Counted from the first letter of the stretch, positions 24,001 through 39,000 are shown. The stretch: DNA of 64,000 nucleotides from Ceriagrion tenellum (GCA_963169105.1 OY720636.1:75876123-75940122); one strand, 5' to 3'. Translations and numbers: made by a program. The notes: generated by a model not told the origin, from the sequence alone.

Positions 24001-27000
24001 CTGAATGCAAGCCTTAAATATTAAAACATTTTGGCATTGGTTCTGTATACTTACAACCTGTGTTCCCTTCCTGGAACAAGTAATTAAAGTCTGTCAGATA
24101 AATTGACAGACTACTTGGACTAATTGACATTGTAACAGGAATTTTGAAAGATTTATTGTCTGCTAGGTGAAAGGTGCTGATGAAGTACCCTAAGGAACTT
24201 GATCCCCTATTTGGTTACCTCCTCTAGCGTCTCACCCAATGAACTATTCAGAACCTCAACCTGCAGATACCTTGAGAGAACCTTTTGTATGGAAGTTCAA
24301 TCGGATTGGATTGGATATTAGGGGAGGCGACCGACTGCTAAGGTCATTTGCACCATAGGGGATGGGTAAGGGAGGAAGGGTGGATAGAAACCCAGCTTCT
24401 GCATTAGCCTGCTCTTAATGAAAGGAGGGAGGAGAATATGCTTTAACGTCTCATCCCACAGACGGAGTACTGTACTTGAAATGCCCTCCACAAGACACTC
24501 AAGTAGGGATCAAATTTCCTCTGAAAAACAACATCCTCTGCAGGGGTTTGAACCCTGGCTGTCTGTATGGTTAGCCAGTACTCTAGCCACCAAACCAACC
24601 TGATCCCCTGGAAGTTCAATCTTTAAAGAACTGATCATAATAGAGAAACATGAAGGAGCTCTTTTGATAAGCTACAAATTGTTTGTTTTCAGGTGAGGCT
24701 ATTTATTGTGATGACATTCCTCGCTACGAAAATGAATTATACCTCTCACTGGTTTTGAGTACTCATGCACATGCAAAAGTTATCAGTATTGATGCTGGCC
24801 CTGCTCTGGCAGTTGAAGGTGTTCACTTATTCATCAGTGCATCAGACCTGGATCCTGATAGGAATCACTATGGAGTAATGGTCAAAGATGAAGAAATATT
24901 TGTCACATCTACTGTAAGTGGGATTTTTTGTCATAAGAAAAATAATTTTTGAAAGTAAACCAGGATTTTTTTAGAGAAATTGGATTTCCTCATGAAGCTA
25001 ATTTGTGAAAACAGCATATTTATTTTAGCCTGTAATTCATGCTCCCATAATTATTTTCCAAGGATATGTAATATTGGTAGATAATAATAGGATGCCAACT
25101 TCAAAATATATTACCCAGGATACCAAACTATGATATGCTGGAATAATTACATGCATCTCCTGGAATAAAATACCTGTTCAATTATTGTTATGAATGGAAT
25201 GGGTGGAGCTCTACAGCTGTAGAATATTTGTAACAAGAAACTCCAAATGACTTGTAATGTTTTGGCTCCGAACATGGGGAGAGACAAGCACTCAATAGTG
25301 GCTATTATGCATCAGGGACACCCTCGAATAACATGCCCACATCCTAGTGGTTCTTCGCCAGAGCTGTTGGGGATCCGGAAGAGGTGTGCTGATAGGAAAC
25401 ACAATCACACAATACACTTGAGGGATGGGAAGGCAAGGGAATTGTTTGTTCCAGTTGGTGTATCTCTGCCAGATCCTCATAAAAATGCCTTGCACCTTAT
25501 GTTTCCTCCTTTCTCTTGGTTCCCTAACAGCTCTGGCAGAGTTCCACAGGGATGTGATCTGAAATTCTGATGTGTGGGAAATAACTCCCTTCTGATGTGA
25601 AATAACTCCCAGTGAGTGCTTGTGTCTCCTCACCTTAGATGCTTTAGCATTATGGCCATTTGGAGTCTCTTAATTATTGACAATTATTGTCCCTCATGCA
25701 ATTAAGACAGATGTACCTGCTAGATAATTTAATTAGGTAATTGGCATCCTTTGGATATGGGAGAGTTCTCAAAAAGAATAGCTGGTATTGTATTCAGTAC
25801 ATTGACCTTGGGAACTGAGGTTATTTTGTTATGAGGTTATCTGAGGTGAGGTTGAGGAACTAGCTATTTTAATATCCTCTTGAGTATCCCAAATTTCTCC
25901 ATAGATGTTGAGGTGGTAATTGTTGGTTAATTCTGCTCTCTTAATTGAAATGGGCATTATGTCATATTCCCTTATAGCACAATATCTTTAAATGTTTATA
26001 TTTGATATTATCCATACTAATATATAAAAATGTGACATTTGATATAATGATAGGTCAATAGCATTGGACAAGTCATCGGAGCTATTGTGGCCATCGATCA
26101 AGCAACTGCTCAACTAGCATCCAAATTGGTGAATGTTGTTTATGAAGATTTACATCCAGTTATAGTGACCATTGAGGTAAGTAAAGGACTTTTTCACCAT
26201 GAGGAATGTTCCTGAATAATTTAAAACTTGAATTTTTAAGAGGGTATTTGTGAGACCTTTTTTAGTGTAAAACTTACTTCAGATAACAGCTCTTGAGGAC
26301 ATAACAGCTAAGCTTGTATCATAAGTATCTGTTAATTTCTGGTTTTACGATGCAGAACTTATTAGGGGTCAATTATACCAATGATAGAAAACTATTTTAT
26401 GGATACCTCTGTTGCTATATACTTAGCAACCCTGATGGCAATATTTCTCTCTCTCTCTCTGATGACCAGCATTGACTGAAAGTCGTTTTTAATCAATTTG
26501 AAATTGATCAGTGTGATAAGGAAAAACATGAAATCCTAGCGATGTCTTGGTTAATACTTGGTTGAAAAATAATACATACTTGTAAAAGTTATTTAACCCT
26601 TAGAGTGCCAACGTTGCTGTAAGCAACGCTCAAAAATCTTCGCACAAGTGCCAGCGTCGCTTACAGCGACTCTTTTTCCAATGGCTTGAAATGGCAGTTG
26701 TAATTTAGTAATTCGTATTTTGTGCTTTTTCCTCCTTTTCTATACCTTATGCTAGGTATTACTGTAATTATTTCTGAAAAAGATCCCAATTTTGATTTTT
26801 TATACTCGTTTGGATATGGAAAAATTAATTTTTCCATACCTTTTATTTACATTTTAACTAACTTTTTGATTTCATATATTTTTGCTATAATTATCAAAAA
26901 TCCTTTTGATGAGCTTGATTTGGAATCTTTTGCTTATGGTCCTTTCTGTTACTTAGCATTCCAGTGTATTTATTTTCTTGCGGTGCCACAGCTTAGTATG

Positions 27001-30000
27001 TTTATTTCTATTGCAATGGAACCACGGCGAGTCCTTTACCACCTTGCATTCGCTACGTTTAGCAATTGATCTGACATCGAACTGAACACAGACTGATCTT
27101 AAATTTTGCAAGTGGTCTGACCCTGATTTATCTGTTTACATCATGCAGTAAAAGAAGATCAAAAGGCTGCGTAGTTGAGCTATTGAAACTACTACTGAAA
27201 CTACTACTGAAACTACTACTACTGAAATGCGATATTCTTCATTGCTTCTTAGGGTATTCCTCAAGTGGGTGGGAAACAATCTAACTCATATCAAGGGGGA
27301 GAAAAGATCCACACATCATCTGAGTATTATTCAGCAATCCTGAATAAAAGGTACGATGTTTACTACTGAATGTGAAGTGCCTCATTGGCTCTTAGGGAAT
27401 ATCTAAATTAAGTGCTAAAAACAAACTTGTTTATCAGGAGAGAAAAGATCCAGACATCCTCTGACACCTTGTCAGTCTATCTTGATAAGAATAGCTATGC
27501 CCACCACTAAATACGAAGTGCGTCATAGGCTCTCAAGCTTTCCTTATATAAAGTGGGCTGTTCCAAATGCAGGTAGTCTCTCTCTGACTTGTAGCCGATT
27601 TGTATGCAATGACAACCCGACGGTGTTTTCAGTAATCGTGCACACTCTTCTCCTTCATATGAAAAGTAGCACAAGTTTATATTCACTAGGTGAAATTATA
27701 TTCTAATCATACTACATTGGATTATTCTTTTGTGCTGCTCGTGTAGGACTACTTTTTCGAGAGTTGGAGAGGAAAAGAAAGGCTCGTTGGAATTTTAGTC
27801 AGAGAGTGTTCTTATATGACGCCTATGACCAGTATTTACTCATTTTGTTCCTTTGCTTCATTGTAAATTGGACAGACATTGATATAAAACAGAAAATGAG
27901 GGACTCAATGAAGAATAAGAAAACTTTGTGTGAAGAAGAAATTTCTGAACTGATCGGCGATGAATCAAGTCAGTGATTTTGTGATAAGTGATCTTGAAAG
28001 TAGTCCATCTGAAGATGAAGAAAGAGAGGATGAAACAACCATCTTCTAATGAAAGTGTATCTAGTGAAAGTGATTGAGCTGAGAGGGAAGCAGATGGGTC
28101 GGATACAGCACAACGTCATCATCTATTTGCTGAGATTCCAGGTTTGAAGCATGCCCCACTGACAGATTCCAAGCCAATAGCTTATTTTCACCTCTTTTTC
28201 TCTGAAATGCTGCTGAAGTTGATAGTCTGCGAGACCAACTGATATGCACAGCAGTACTTTCAGTCACACAAAAACTTATCCCCTAGTTCTAGAATGAATT
28301 CTTGGAAACCAACGACACTAGCAGAAATAAAAGCTTTTATAGCTTGTATACTGAACATGGGCATAATTACTAAGCCAACCATTTTCAGTTACTGGTCCAA
28401 AAAGAATTCCTTGTCAACTCCTTGGTTCCAGCGCATGTTTCCTCACAACCGATTTCAACTATTGCTGAGGTTTTTTCATCTAGCAGACAGTTCTAAAATA
28501 CCAGCTCCTAACGATCCATCTTATGACCCATGTGCTAAATTTCAGCTAATAGTTGAGCACGCCAATTGTATCTTTCACCATTATTATACTCCTCACCAAC
28601 AACTAAGCATTGATGAGAGTTTGGTAGGCACCAAAAGCCACAGCAGATTATTACAGTACTTACCAAAGAAGCACCATCATTGTTGGGGAGTAAAATTTTG
28701 GATGATGTGTGATGCAGTCTCCAATTACTTGTAGCATTTTATGCTTACCTTGGAGCGAAAAATAATGCAGACAAGGATGATGTAAAAAAGCATGGTTTAG
28801 CCTATGCTTTTGTGATTAAATTGCATACCCTTGGAAATTACAGGAATAAAGGTTACCACTTCTTTTGTGACAATTTTTTTTGTTCAATTCCGCTGGCTAG
28901 GCCCCTCTACTCAGTAGGGACATACATTACAGGTACACTTCGTAGGAATCGAAAATTTCTCCCTCAACAGATACTAAAAAAATTCAATGTGGTAGAGATT
29001 AGATTTTTTAGAAATACCGAGCTGATATTGTGTGGGCATAGGGAGAAAAAGTCGCAAAGAAAGCAGGCATTGCTCCTTAGCTCTTATTCAGGGCCGACAG
29101 TTTCGGAAAAAATATCAAAAAGAAATAAAGCACTGATTTCAAAGCCAGATATGATATTAGAATACAATCGGTACATGAGAGGCATAGAAACGTCTGACAT
29201 GATGCTTTATGTGTATTTGGATGAAAGAAAAACTCTCAAATATTGGAAAAAGGTCGTGTTCAATGTTATGTCAAGAATGCTGCTGAATGTGTACATGCTT
29301 TATAAGGATAAAAAGGTGGGATAAAACCAATGTCTCGATTGAACTTCAACACCTCCATAATAGAAGAGCTTGCCAAAGATTGGTATGATGTTTGAGATAC
29401 TGATCACAATTCTAGCAATGAAGAAAATCAACCAGGTCCCTCTCATGTGCATGGCATAAGGGGATGCTTTCGGGAAGAAAGCTGAGGATGTATAAGGAAT
29501 GTTCAACACCAGAAAAAAAATCAGGTCGAGAACAGTTTGTGTCAGATGTGATGAAGGGCTGCATCCCAAATGTGTCAATAGTCACAAATGTTAATTTATA
29601 AACAATTTACTATTATTACATCTATTTTATTTGCATTTAATTCATAATCAGTTCCCTAAAATTGGAATAATTTGATATTTTTGTCAAGTTGGTGTAAAGG
29701 CCATTTGTGTCTATTATTTTACGTTATTCAGTTTTCCATTTTATCAAAAAATAAGTAATTTTTACAACTTTTTAGTTGTTATCAAGGTTTCTATATGTAT
29801 TATCTCATTATGATAATGGGCTGGATTTTATTCCATTCCATTATTATATGTGTTACTTCCAAAGACACTGAACGAAAAAACTTTTTTCTCAAAATATTAT
29901 AAACAAATAATTTTATTGCAATAAGTATTTTGTAAATATAATATAAAGGAACTGACTACAAAAATGGTATATGTGAATGTTTTATAAATTCTGTACTTCA

Positions 30001-33000
30001 GTTTTGATCACTGATTGTTTTTCACTGTTGATATCTATTGATGTATATACATATGTAATTATGTCCTTTTTTCACTTTTGTACATTTTTGAGTTTTTATT
30101 TTTTTATTTTCAAAATTTTTAAAAATTTGGCATAATTTTTTCTTTCTCCTCAATAATATGTGTTGTATTCAATTATTATAATCTTTTTATCATGCAACAT
30201 ATAATATTATATAATCGAAATTAAAATTAATAAATTATTATTTTTATTTAGAATTGTTCATTTCCAAATATTTTAAAGAATACCGTATTTCAATAAATGT
30301 TGTCAAAAACTTGAGATACAGAAGATATATCTATTTTCCATTGGTCATAAAATTTTCATTGATAGTGAACAGAAATGGTTTTATATATTTTTTTCATGAA
30401 CTCTGCATTTATCAGCAAATATGCTTGGCACTTCTGCGACAAATTTTTGCAATTACGCTTGGCACTCAAAGGGTTAAGAAACATGATCGGTTTTAGGACT
30501 GATAATTTATGTATTTATATCACAGGAACAAGTAAATTATGCTAAATATTCAGAATCTTATTTCAGTTGAAATATTTAACTATCTCGGCAATGAGTCTGT
30601 GGGGGCTGTTTAGTTTTGCATTATACAATGTGAATTGTGGATTGTTGGTGACTCATTGAAGGTAATGCCATGGCTAGTCCCAGTATTCTCAAAATTTGTT
30701 TAAAGAGTGATCACCTCTTGCGTTCAATGTGTTGCCTCACAGGCTGTACTTTAGTGCGCACTTTGGACTTTAAGTTACACTATATGTCCAGCAGTCTCGA
30801 ACACCTTGTTGTTTTGGAGCCCACAATACAGGGGAAGAGGATGCCATGGTAGCATAACTGCCCAAAGTACTCGGCCAGAAATTGAGGGATCTGGGTTCAA
30901 GTTGTGGTCAAGGTGAATGATTTTTCCTCTGGGTATTTCACAAATTATAAATATCTACAATAACGTTTAAATATAGTTCTGTATTATAAAATCATGATTT
31001 AGTGATGTCCTGAATGCTTGTATCCCACCTATGGCAACCCTGCCTACTTCATTCTTTCAACCTAGAGATGGGCCATTCTGAAAATGACTGTGGTAATTTT
31101 CATAAATTACCGTGGTATTTTATGTAATTTACCGCAGTTCCTGAATATTACCAAAATTTTCAGTAATATTCACCTCCATCTCAGATAGTTTTCATGCCAA
31201 TATATTTCAAGTATATTATTTTAAGCAAAGTCAGTATATATTTCATACATTATTAATTATAATTTAGACACCTCATTTATGGAATATTTTTACTTGTGGA
31301 ATAGTATTTGTGGGGCTATTATTTTATCAGTTTGAATGAAGATTTCTCATACCAACCAAAGAATGCCAAATTATGTGTGGCCTGCCATTATTTATTTTGA
31401 ATATATCTCTATTTTTAATACATTAATGTAGCAAAAGTATAGGTTTAGATGCCATGAACCCCTTGCAATTGCTGTTGGCTTTCCTATTAAGTCCTGTATT
31501 AACAATTAATTGCTGAGCTAAAAATTACTGGAAAATTACATTAATTTTTAAAAATTTCCGTCACTTACCTCTGTAATTTTTTAAAATACCTGTAATTTAC
31601 CTCGATAATTTATCTCAAATAAAAATTGTGGTAATTTTTACTCATCTCTATTTCCACCTCCTTTTCAGTCTTCATTTAGTTCTCTTTCCTTCTACCTCTA
31701 AACTATGTTTTTCTTCCTAGTGGGCAGTTTTCATATCTTATTTTGACATGCTTCCAACATTGCCACTGCAATTGAATCTCTTTTGATACTTTCACTACCC
31801 TCTTTCTTGCATTGAATTCTTCCACCCCTATTGTATTTTCCACTGCAAAGATTCTCATCTCTGCTCTGTTGAACCACTTTTCTTCAACCTTCTTTAGGTC
31901 TTATTGGGAAAATAGTAGGCCTCAGTATACTCTTGAGCACTGCTCCTTTCCATTTGATGTAGTATGCACAAAAAGAATGAGCATATGAGTGATCATTGTC
32001 CATATTTTTACAGGATGCCATTGCTCATAAGTCATTCCATGAAGGAACAAATCGCAAGGTGACTAAGGGTGATGTTGATATTGGAAAGAAAATGTCCACC
32101 CATGTACTTCATGGGGAGGTGCATATGGGAGGGCAGGAACACTTCTATCTTGAGACTCACTGCACCATTGCTATACCAAGAGAGGATGGTAATGAATTGG
32201 AAGTCATCTGCTCCACACAGCATCCTGATGAGTTACAGGTAACGAACTTGTGTTGTATGTGATGATGGAGTGCCTGAAAATTTCCATTCATGATCATAGT
32301 AATTTTTTTCAAACTATAGCTTGTCAATGATATATCATTTAGGTTATTTGGTGGAATTTTTGCTGATAGCTTAAGCCTAATACTTTTTGAAAGAATACTG
32401 CTTGATCAATTACCATAGTGGCTGTCAGTTTCTTTTAAAGGCTTGGGGGTTGGAATGTTAAATTTTACCATCTGTGATTGAGAATATAATGTCTTTGGGG
32501 ATTGAATGTTGGCACTTCCTGGGCAGAAACTCTGATTAATGATTGAATTGATTAAATTACTGATTCTGTAGATGGTCATAATCTGAAGGCCTTTAATAAT
32601 ATTTCACTAGTAGGTACCACTTAAGTATGTGCAGAGTACTTCCAATCATTATTTTTTTATTTAGTAACTAGACTTTGCTTTCCACTCATCATCCATTATG
32701 CTAGTAAAATATTTCTCTGCTCAAATGATCTTTTCTTGATGAATTACCTTACATTGTTTCTTTTTTATTTTGAACCTGAGCATGTGACAGTACAACATTT
32801 CCATTGCTATTTTGGTTAAAGTTGATCTTTGAGAAATTCACTAATCCAAATTGACCCGGTCGATCCCCTAGTGGCAAGCTGAACTATGCCTACTGTGTCA
32901 CAACATGACTGTTGATGAGAACATTGTCTAATGAACTCTCTCAGAAACTTTTCTTAAATTTCAATTAAATGGTTTGGTTTACGTACCAGTGCAGGAATGG

Positions 33001-36000
33001 TAAAGTACAGTAGAAGGCCACTCTTGGGAGTTCATACAACATTCGAAAAATTCCTTGTTATAACGGGCCCTCGTTTTGGCCATCCAGGTACTTTTGCAAC
33101 GGTGACGCCTTGAATCCTTGCATTGAGTTTGGGAAAAACTGAATTAATGGGCATTAGGTGCAATGTTCTCATAAATGTGTCGAAACGCTAATGAAATTTC
33201 AAAGTTTACCAGGGAAAAATTGTCAACTAATATACGATTTCTTTGTATTACGAATTTTCCACACACTGCAAAATCTCGTATGCATATAATGGTCGAAGGT
33301 ACCACATGGAAGTGGTTGATATTCTGGAGGATAATAATGAATTAGAAAAATTTAACTAATGAACGCAAGTAGTGTTAAATCATTACTGTTATAAAAAGTA
33401 GGAAATCACAGTAAGTTGATCAAGAATTGAGAATGTATTGCAGCAATGGGTCAAAACAGCAATGCTAGTGGTCATTTCCCAATAGATCCACAACCAATTG
33501 TACTAAAGACACAATCGTAAAGAGTTTTGTACGGTACATTGCACGTAGGACGCCAATTTCACCTAGTTCAACATTCGGAAGATCATCCTTTGTGACTATT
33601 GGCGGAAATCGTGGCTTGAATGAATATCTGGCCAGCTGTAAAACATGGTCCTAATGATGTTTCTTTACATCAACATGGTGCTGGCATCACAGGAAGAAAA
33701 CCGGAAATATTACGCTCAATACTTAGGGGAACGAGGAGGGTTCAAGGTTACTCTACCGAGGAACTCTCTAACGAGGAATGAGTCATTTACTTTTGAAACC
33801 ATTCCGAATACTTATTTCAATGGGTGTCATAATCCTTTGGCTCGAATTTTGTTCCCCCTCCCACCTCCAGCGCAGAGGCTCACACCCTTCCCTTTCCAGT
33901 TGAGGTCACCTGGATCGAAGATAAGCTGGTCGAAGGTAGATGAGATGAAGACAGAGATGAGGGGAATATGTTGAACGACGAAGTCCACCAATCCAAGGTA
34001 CGTCGGAAGAAGAGAGTTCGCTTCTGGGAATACCTCGACGTTCTCATCTACATGTGTGGAACTTAAGAAAAAATGTTTCTGATAAAACTGTAAAAGAATA
34101 TGTGAGGAAACGAATTCCTGCGATTGAAGCAGCCGTAGAAATTGAAACAGAGACGCTGAAGGTAACCCGTGGTGAATATGCTTCGTTTAGAATATCTATT
34201 GGTTGCTATTTTCGTGATCACTCATGAATCCCAATTTCTGGCCGAAACATGTTCTCGTTGGAAATTATTCTTATCGGCGTTTATGCTTAACGAACCCACC
34301 AGGGTAGTTCGGGAAAGAAAATCAGAACAAAGTGATGTCCAACCTTGTTATTCAAATCAGAGTCAATTAAAGGTATTAGTCCATAATATACAAAGTTTAA
34401 GTGCTAAGATGAATGAACTAGAAGCTTTGGCGGCGACAGAAAATCCAGATTTTATCTGTATATGTGAAAATTGGATGAAATATGTTAAAGTAACAATTCC
34501 TGGGTATGTAATTGGTGATGTTTTTTGTCGCAAAAATCGAATCCATGGAGGTGTTGTCATTTTTGTGAAAAAACCATTATCTTTTAGTAATGTTCCTATC
34601 AATATGGAAAGTCTAAATGAAGAACAAACTTTTGAGTGCTCTGCTGTGAAATATGTGTACAAAAATCAGATTTTTATCATATTAATATTGTATAGATCCC
34701 CAGTGGGTAGTTTTAAGTCCTTTATATGGAAGCTTGATAACCTGCTGTACTCACTAACTGATCATCCCAATAGGCCAACTATTATATTGACTGGAGATTT
34801 AAATTGTAATCTTTTAATTGATGGCCATGATCAAAAACAGCTTCTGCAGGTCTTCTACAGTCATAATATGAAACCTTTAGTGAATACTCCAACCAGGATT
34901 ACTGTGAGCTCAAAAACATTACTAGACAATGTATACACCAACCACTGTGAACAAAAGGTAAACATAACTGTTTTTGATACTGCCCTGTCGGACCACCTAG
35001 CCTTAACATCTACTTTCGCTGTACAAAGTAACATTTTACTGCCAAAAAAAATCAAATACCAGAGGTTCTTCAATGACACTAATGTGAAATACTTTCGTCT
35101 CTTGTGCTAGCTCAAAACAATTGGATTGGAAAACAAGGGTTAAATAGCTTCAATGATAATTTCAACAATTTCGACAAAATTTACACTCATTGTTTTAACC
35201 TGGCATTTCCTCTTGATATTCAGGGTGTTGGTTATTAGAAAATATCTCCAGCTAAATCAAAATATGCATGTATCTCCATTCTCATGCAGGTATATGTGTC
35301 CTTGAAATAAAATTCTTTCGCAAGGTCTACTGGCAGTTTTTATCGTTGATAATCTTCTGAGGCTTAGTTTTATAATGTCTGGTTAATGTTAACTGCATGA
35401 TGTCATAGCCGTATTCTTAACTCAGTGTTGACTGAATTTGGGTTTTTGAAATTACGTCAGAGCGTCAATTAATTGTCATGAGCAATGTGGATTGGTGATA
35501 TTATTGAATATGTACTTCATTCAATTCTCATTCTGAACAATATTTTTCTAGGGATTATAAAAAAGAACCTGAGAATCAAATTTTTATAAAAATTATCAGA
35601 ATATGAATGTGAACTAGTCATCTCCTTTTCCTTTACAGAGGTTAATTTCAGAGGCTGTAGGCATGCCTGCAAATCACATTGTATGCCGGGTGAAGAGACT
35701 AGGTGGTGGCTTTGGTGGAAAGGAAACCCAGTCTGCCGTTGTGGCTCTTCCAGTGGCTATTGCAGCTCTCAAGTAGGTGTTCATTGAGGAGAGGTGTCCC
35801 TATTTATATTTGTAGTCTCTTTTTGGATTGTGCACTTAGCTCAAACATAAATCCATGGAAAACATTTGAAATGAATCCATAGGTCATTTTAACCCTTAAT
35901 AGCCCACATTGCATCTTTTTTCTAGTTAATGATATCTGTTTATTATTTAGGGTATCTTCTCCTCTTTTATCTGCTATATGCTAGAAACTCTAGGTAGTAG

Positions 36001-39000
36001 TCAACTGCAGAGGTTAAAAATTGACTGATTTATGTATCCTTGTCAAATGGTCCATGTGCCTTGTGACAATGCAGTACCTTTTTTTCTTGTGGTGTTTTCT
36101 CATTTTCACTATGGTATTCCTTCAGGATCTTAATGACAATGAGTAACCTGAATTTTAATTGAAATTTCCTTTTATTGTTAGATCTCATAAGATTTGTTGC
36201 TTGAGTGTATTCAATTTTTCATGGAATGGCTGAGTAGATTGAGAATCTTTATATCTTGAGGATCTTGTATATCTGAGAGATGCTCTTCTCAGCCATGTCA
36301 TCCTTCATAAGTTGCATATTTCTGTTTATATATCACACAATTTTTAAGAATATGTCAAGAACCTCTCTAACTTAATTTGCAGCTTTGAATAGGGCAATAT
36401 TTCCCAATTACTGACCATCCACGCTTATGTTAATCATGGATAGAATAATCATGTTGCATTGGCCATACCTGGAGGTTTGTTCATGAGTTTTATATCCATT
36501 GTGCTTTTTGTATTAAAATCTACATCTACTTCTACCCTGAAAGCCACTGCTGTCATTTGGATGGGAATATTTGGGCTTCAGCCATCAAATAAAAGGGAAG
36601 AGGAAGAAAAGAGGGGGATCAATGACACCTTTAGCATAACATGGGAAATATAGCCTTCACTCACCATGTACCTATGTTATAGTGATGTGATTTATAGTTA
36701 GAATTGAGGCTGATCATATCTTTATGCTGGAACTTAAGATAATTGACCATTAGAGCCTAGGGATGTAAAAAGTATCAATTCAGAATAGCTTTTTTCACTA
36801 TGTGGACATTGTTCACTCTGTTTGTTTACTTGCTTCTTTGGTACCATATTGTCTCTAACTTGATGGTTAAATTTCTTTCAGCTCTCCAAAATAAAAGCCC
36901 AGGTGACCATAACAAAAAAAATCTTCTCCTAATTTCAAATACCTTTCAATAAAGGCCAACACTTGATAAGACAAGGAACAGCGCAAAAAATTAACTTTAG
37001 AGTGGGAGAACTTCAACAATATATTTAATTTAATGGTCAAATGATTACTTGGGTGGTGAATGAGGGTGAAAAGGGGGCTTCTCTGGCATGTGAAACCAGG
37101 TGAACTCAGGTGTGAGACTAGGGTTCAGGGTCAATGAATAATTTTGTACCAATCTGGTCTTTAGCTTTATGAAACATAGCATATCTCTTATAAGCATAGC
37201 ATGTAATACCTCTTTGGACCAAAATTTAACTTCTGTTTTTTAAGTTTTGTTCCACATATCACCTCAGGTGCATCTATAACTTCTTTTTGAAAATTAATTT
37301 TGATTAATGGTAAAAAATATTCATTTGTATTCTTTTGAAAATTCTTGGTAGGTTATTTTGGTAGTAAATGATATACTCTTCATTTGTAAGCTTTGTCTTT
37401 CTTTTTCACTGCCACTCCTGAATTTTTGCCAAGGATATTACAAAAATCTGATTTCATCATCCTTTGTGAATTTTTCAGACTGAATCGACCAGTAAGGTGC
37501 ATGTTAGACCGGGATGAGGATATGGTTGCTACAGGGGGTAGGAATCCTTTTCATGGAGCATATAAAATTGGTTTTTCTGGTGATGGAGAAGTGTTAGCTT
37601 ATGAGGTTGATTTATACAACAATGCTGGTCGCACCCTTGATTTGTCTTGCCTTGTAAGTTTATGTTTTATTTTTGGCTTTTCTTTATGATAGGTTATTAG
37701 ACCTAAGGTTTACATTTTGTTTCTGTAGCTTCATTCTTCTTTTCTTCTGTTGCATCATATATCTGTCACATATGTTGTTTTTGATGACAACAGTTGTTAC
37801 TTCAGTCCTGGAAGAAGCTTAGGTTTAAGTATTTTGAATTGGATTGTGGCCTTCCTATTTGGAAGTCCATGGCTAGTTGGTGCTTTGATTTTCTGGTATC
37901 TGGTGAGTTCAAATTGCTCCCCATCTCAAAGTTAGTGTGTTAGTGTGTAAATGTTTGAATTCTTCACATGAAGTCTTTTGAATTTATTTTGGAAAGTAGC
38001 TATTTTTCCCTGCCATTTCATTTTGTCTGTTAGATGTCAACATGGTGTTCTGCATCAAAGTACATGTTCTGTGACTGCAGATACTTGGAACTGTTTCTTG
38101 ATTGTGGATCTCTGGTGCTCCCCCAGCTAGCACACCCAGATTCGTTTACATAAAAAATAAGTCAACGCTAAGGAAACAGCGTTGACGGAAACTGTTGACG
38201 CAGCATTGAGGTATTTTTTACATAAACCTGTTGAGCAGTGGTTGATCTACCCCTACTCCCGACCGTATTGTCCTCTAATAATTTTATTTTGGCTCAATTT
38301 CGTCATAATTCATGTATAATGTATTGAGATTGTCGTATATTCGGCTGAGCAGTACAATTATTCATAGACAATAAACGTATTTCAACTGCCACTTTGCATT
38401 CAGTGGAGTGCGTTCAAGTGTTTTCCGTTCACTAACAAATATTAGCCTTCTGGTTTGTTCTGTGATTCACATAATGAATTCTTTCCTTTTTATACCTTGA
38501 TACTTTTCACGGAATATAACATTAACACATGTAAACATGCGTTTAAATAATCCGTAGCTATGTCGTCTGTTCGGGCCGATGTTTCGCTGCGCCCCGCGCA
38601 CATTGAACGCTGGGTAACTTCACACAACTTCACAATCGTCCTCACGTGCAATCCCGTTCGTCACTCTGCTGTTCCTTCGGTTCATACTACCATGTTGCAT
38701 TCTGCGCTTCCACGATTCTTTACAACGCTTGTCGTTTTAAACTGTTCCTTTCAGGATCATCCTTCATTTACCATCACTTTTCATTATCATTCATACTTGA
38801 CAGCTCATTACATCTTAGATGGAGGTTAGGATGGGGCTTAGATGGAGGTTGATTCCCTTTTTCTGGTTTTCTGCCATGTTGGTTCATGTTAATGACAATA
38901 TTTTGCCAGCAGGATAGCCGGCGAAATATTGTCCTCAACACGGCGGAAAAACAGAAAAAGGGAATCAACCTCCATTAGGCAGAAGTTTTATCTATCATTA

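Larger units (their letters stand above)
26597..30473 (+). mobile_element. piggyBac-type transposon
   Basis: The left end CCCTTAGAGTGCCAA and right end TTGGCACTCAAAGGG are inverted repeats (14 of 15 match), flanked by TTAA at 26593-26596 and 30474-30477, the piggyBac target site. Subterminal repeats 'gcttacagcgac' and 'tgtaagcaacgc' lie near the left end. The 3877-bp element contains a broken transposase and a diverged tandem repeat. It sits in intron 16, sense to XDH. Confidence 0.95.
26177..32013. other. XDH intron 16, overview
   Basis: 5.8 kb holding the piggyBac element (26597-30473), a SINE-like repeat (30845-30930) and a 588-bp MITE (31063-31650). A (CT)n tract lies near 26445-26460. 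The remaining sequence shows nothing recognisable. Confidence 0.6.
32239..35638. other. XDH intron 17
   Basis: 3.4 kb containing the 5'-half LINE at about 34030-35230. A pogo-like fragment may lie near 33010-33310 (CAGTAGAAGGCCACTC and 'ttgttataacggg') but no paired end was found. The rest shows nothing recognisable. Confidence 0.45.

Noticed and set aside
25247..25633. Overlapping open frames of about 110 codons on both strands in intron 15
   Set aside because: No domain, no splice-compatible context and no repeat relationship; judged chance.
26722..27069. 115-codon hydrophobic open frame as a membrane-protein gene
   Set aside because: It lies inside the piggyBac element in AT-rich sequence whose translation is hydrophobic by composition; no family resemblance.
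34169..35110. 313-codon frame as a host gene nested in intron 17
   Set aside because: Its endonuclease motifs and the adjacent ORF1 remnant identify a non-LTR retrotransposon.
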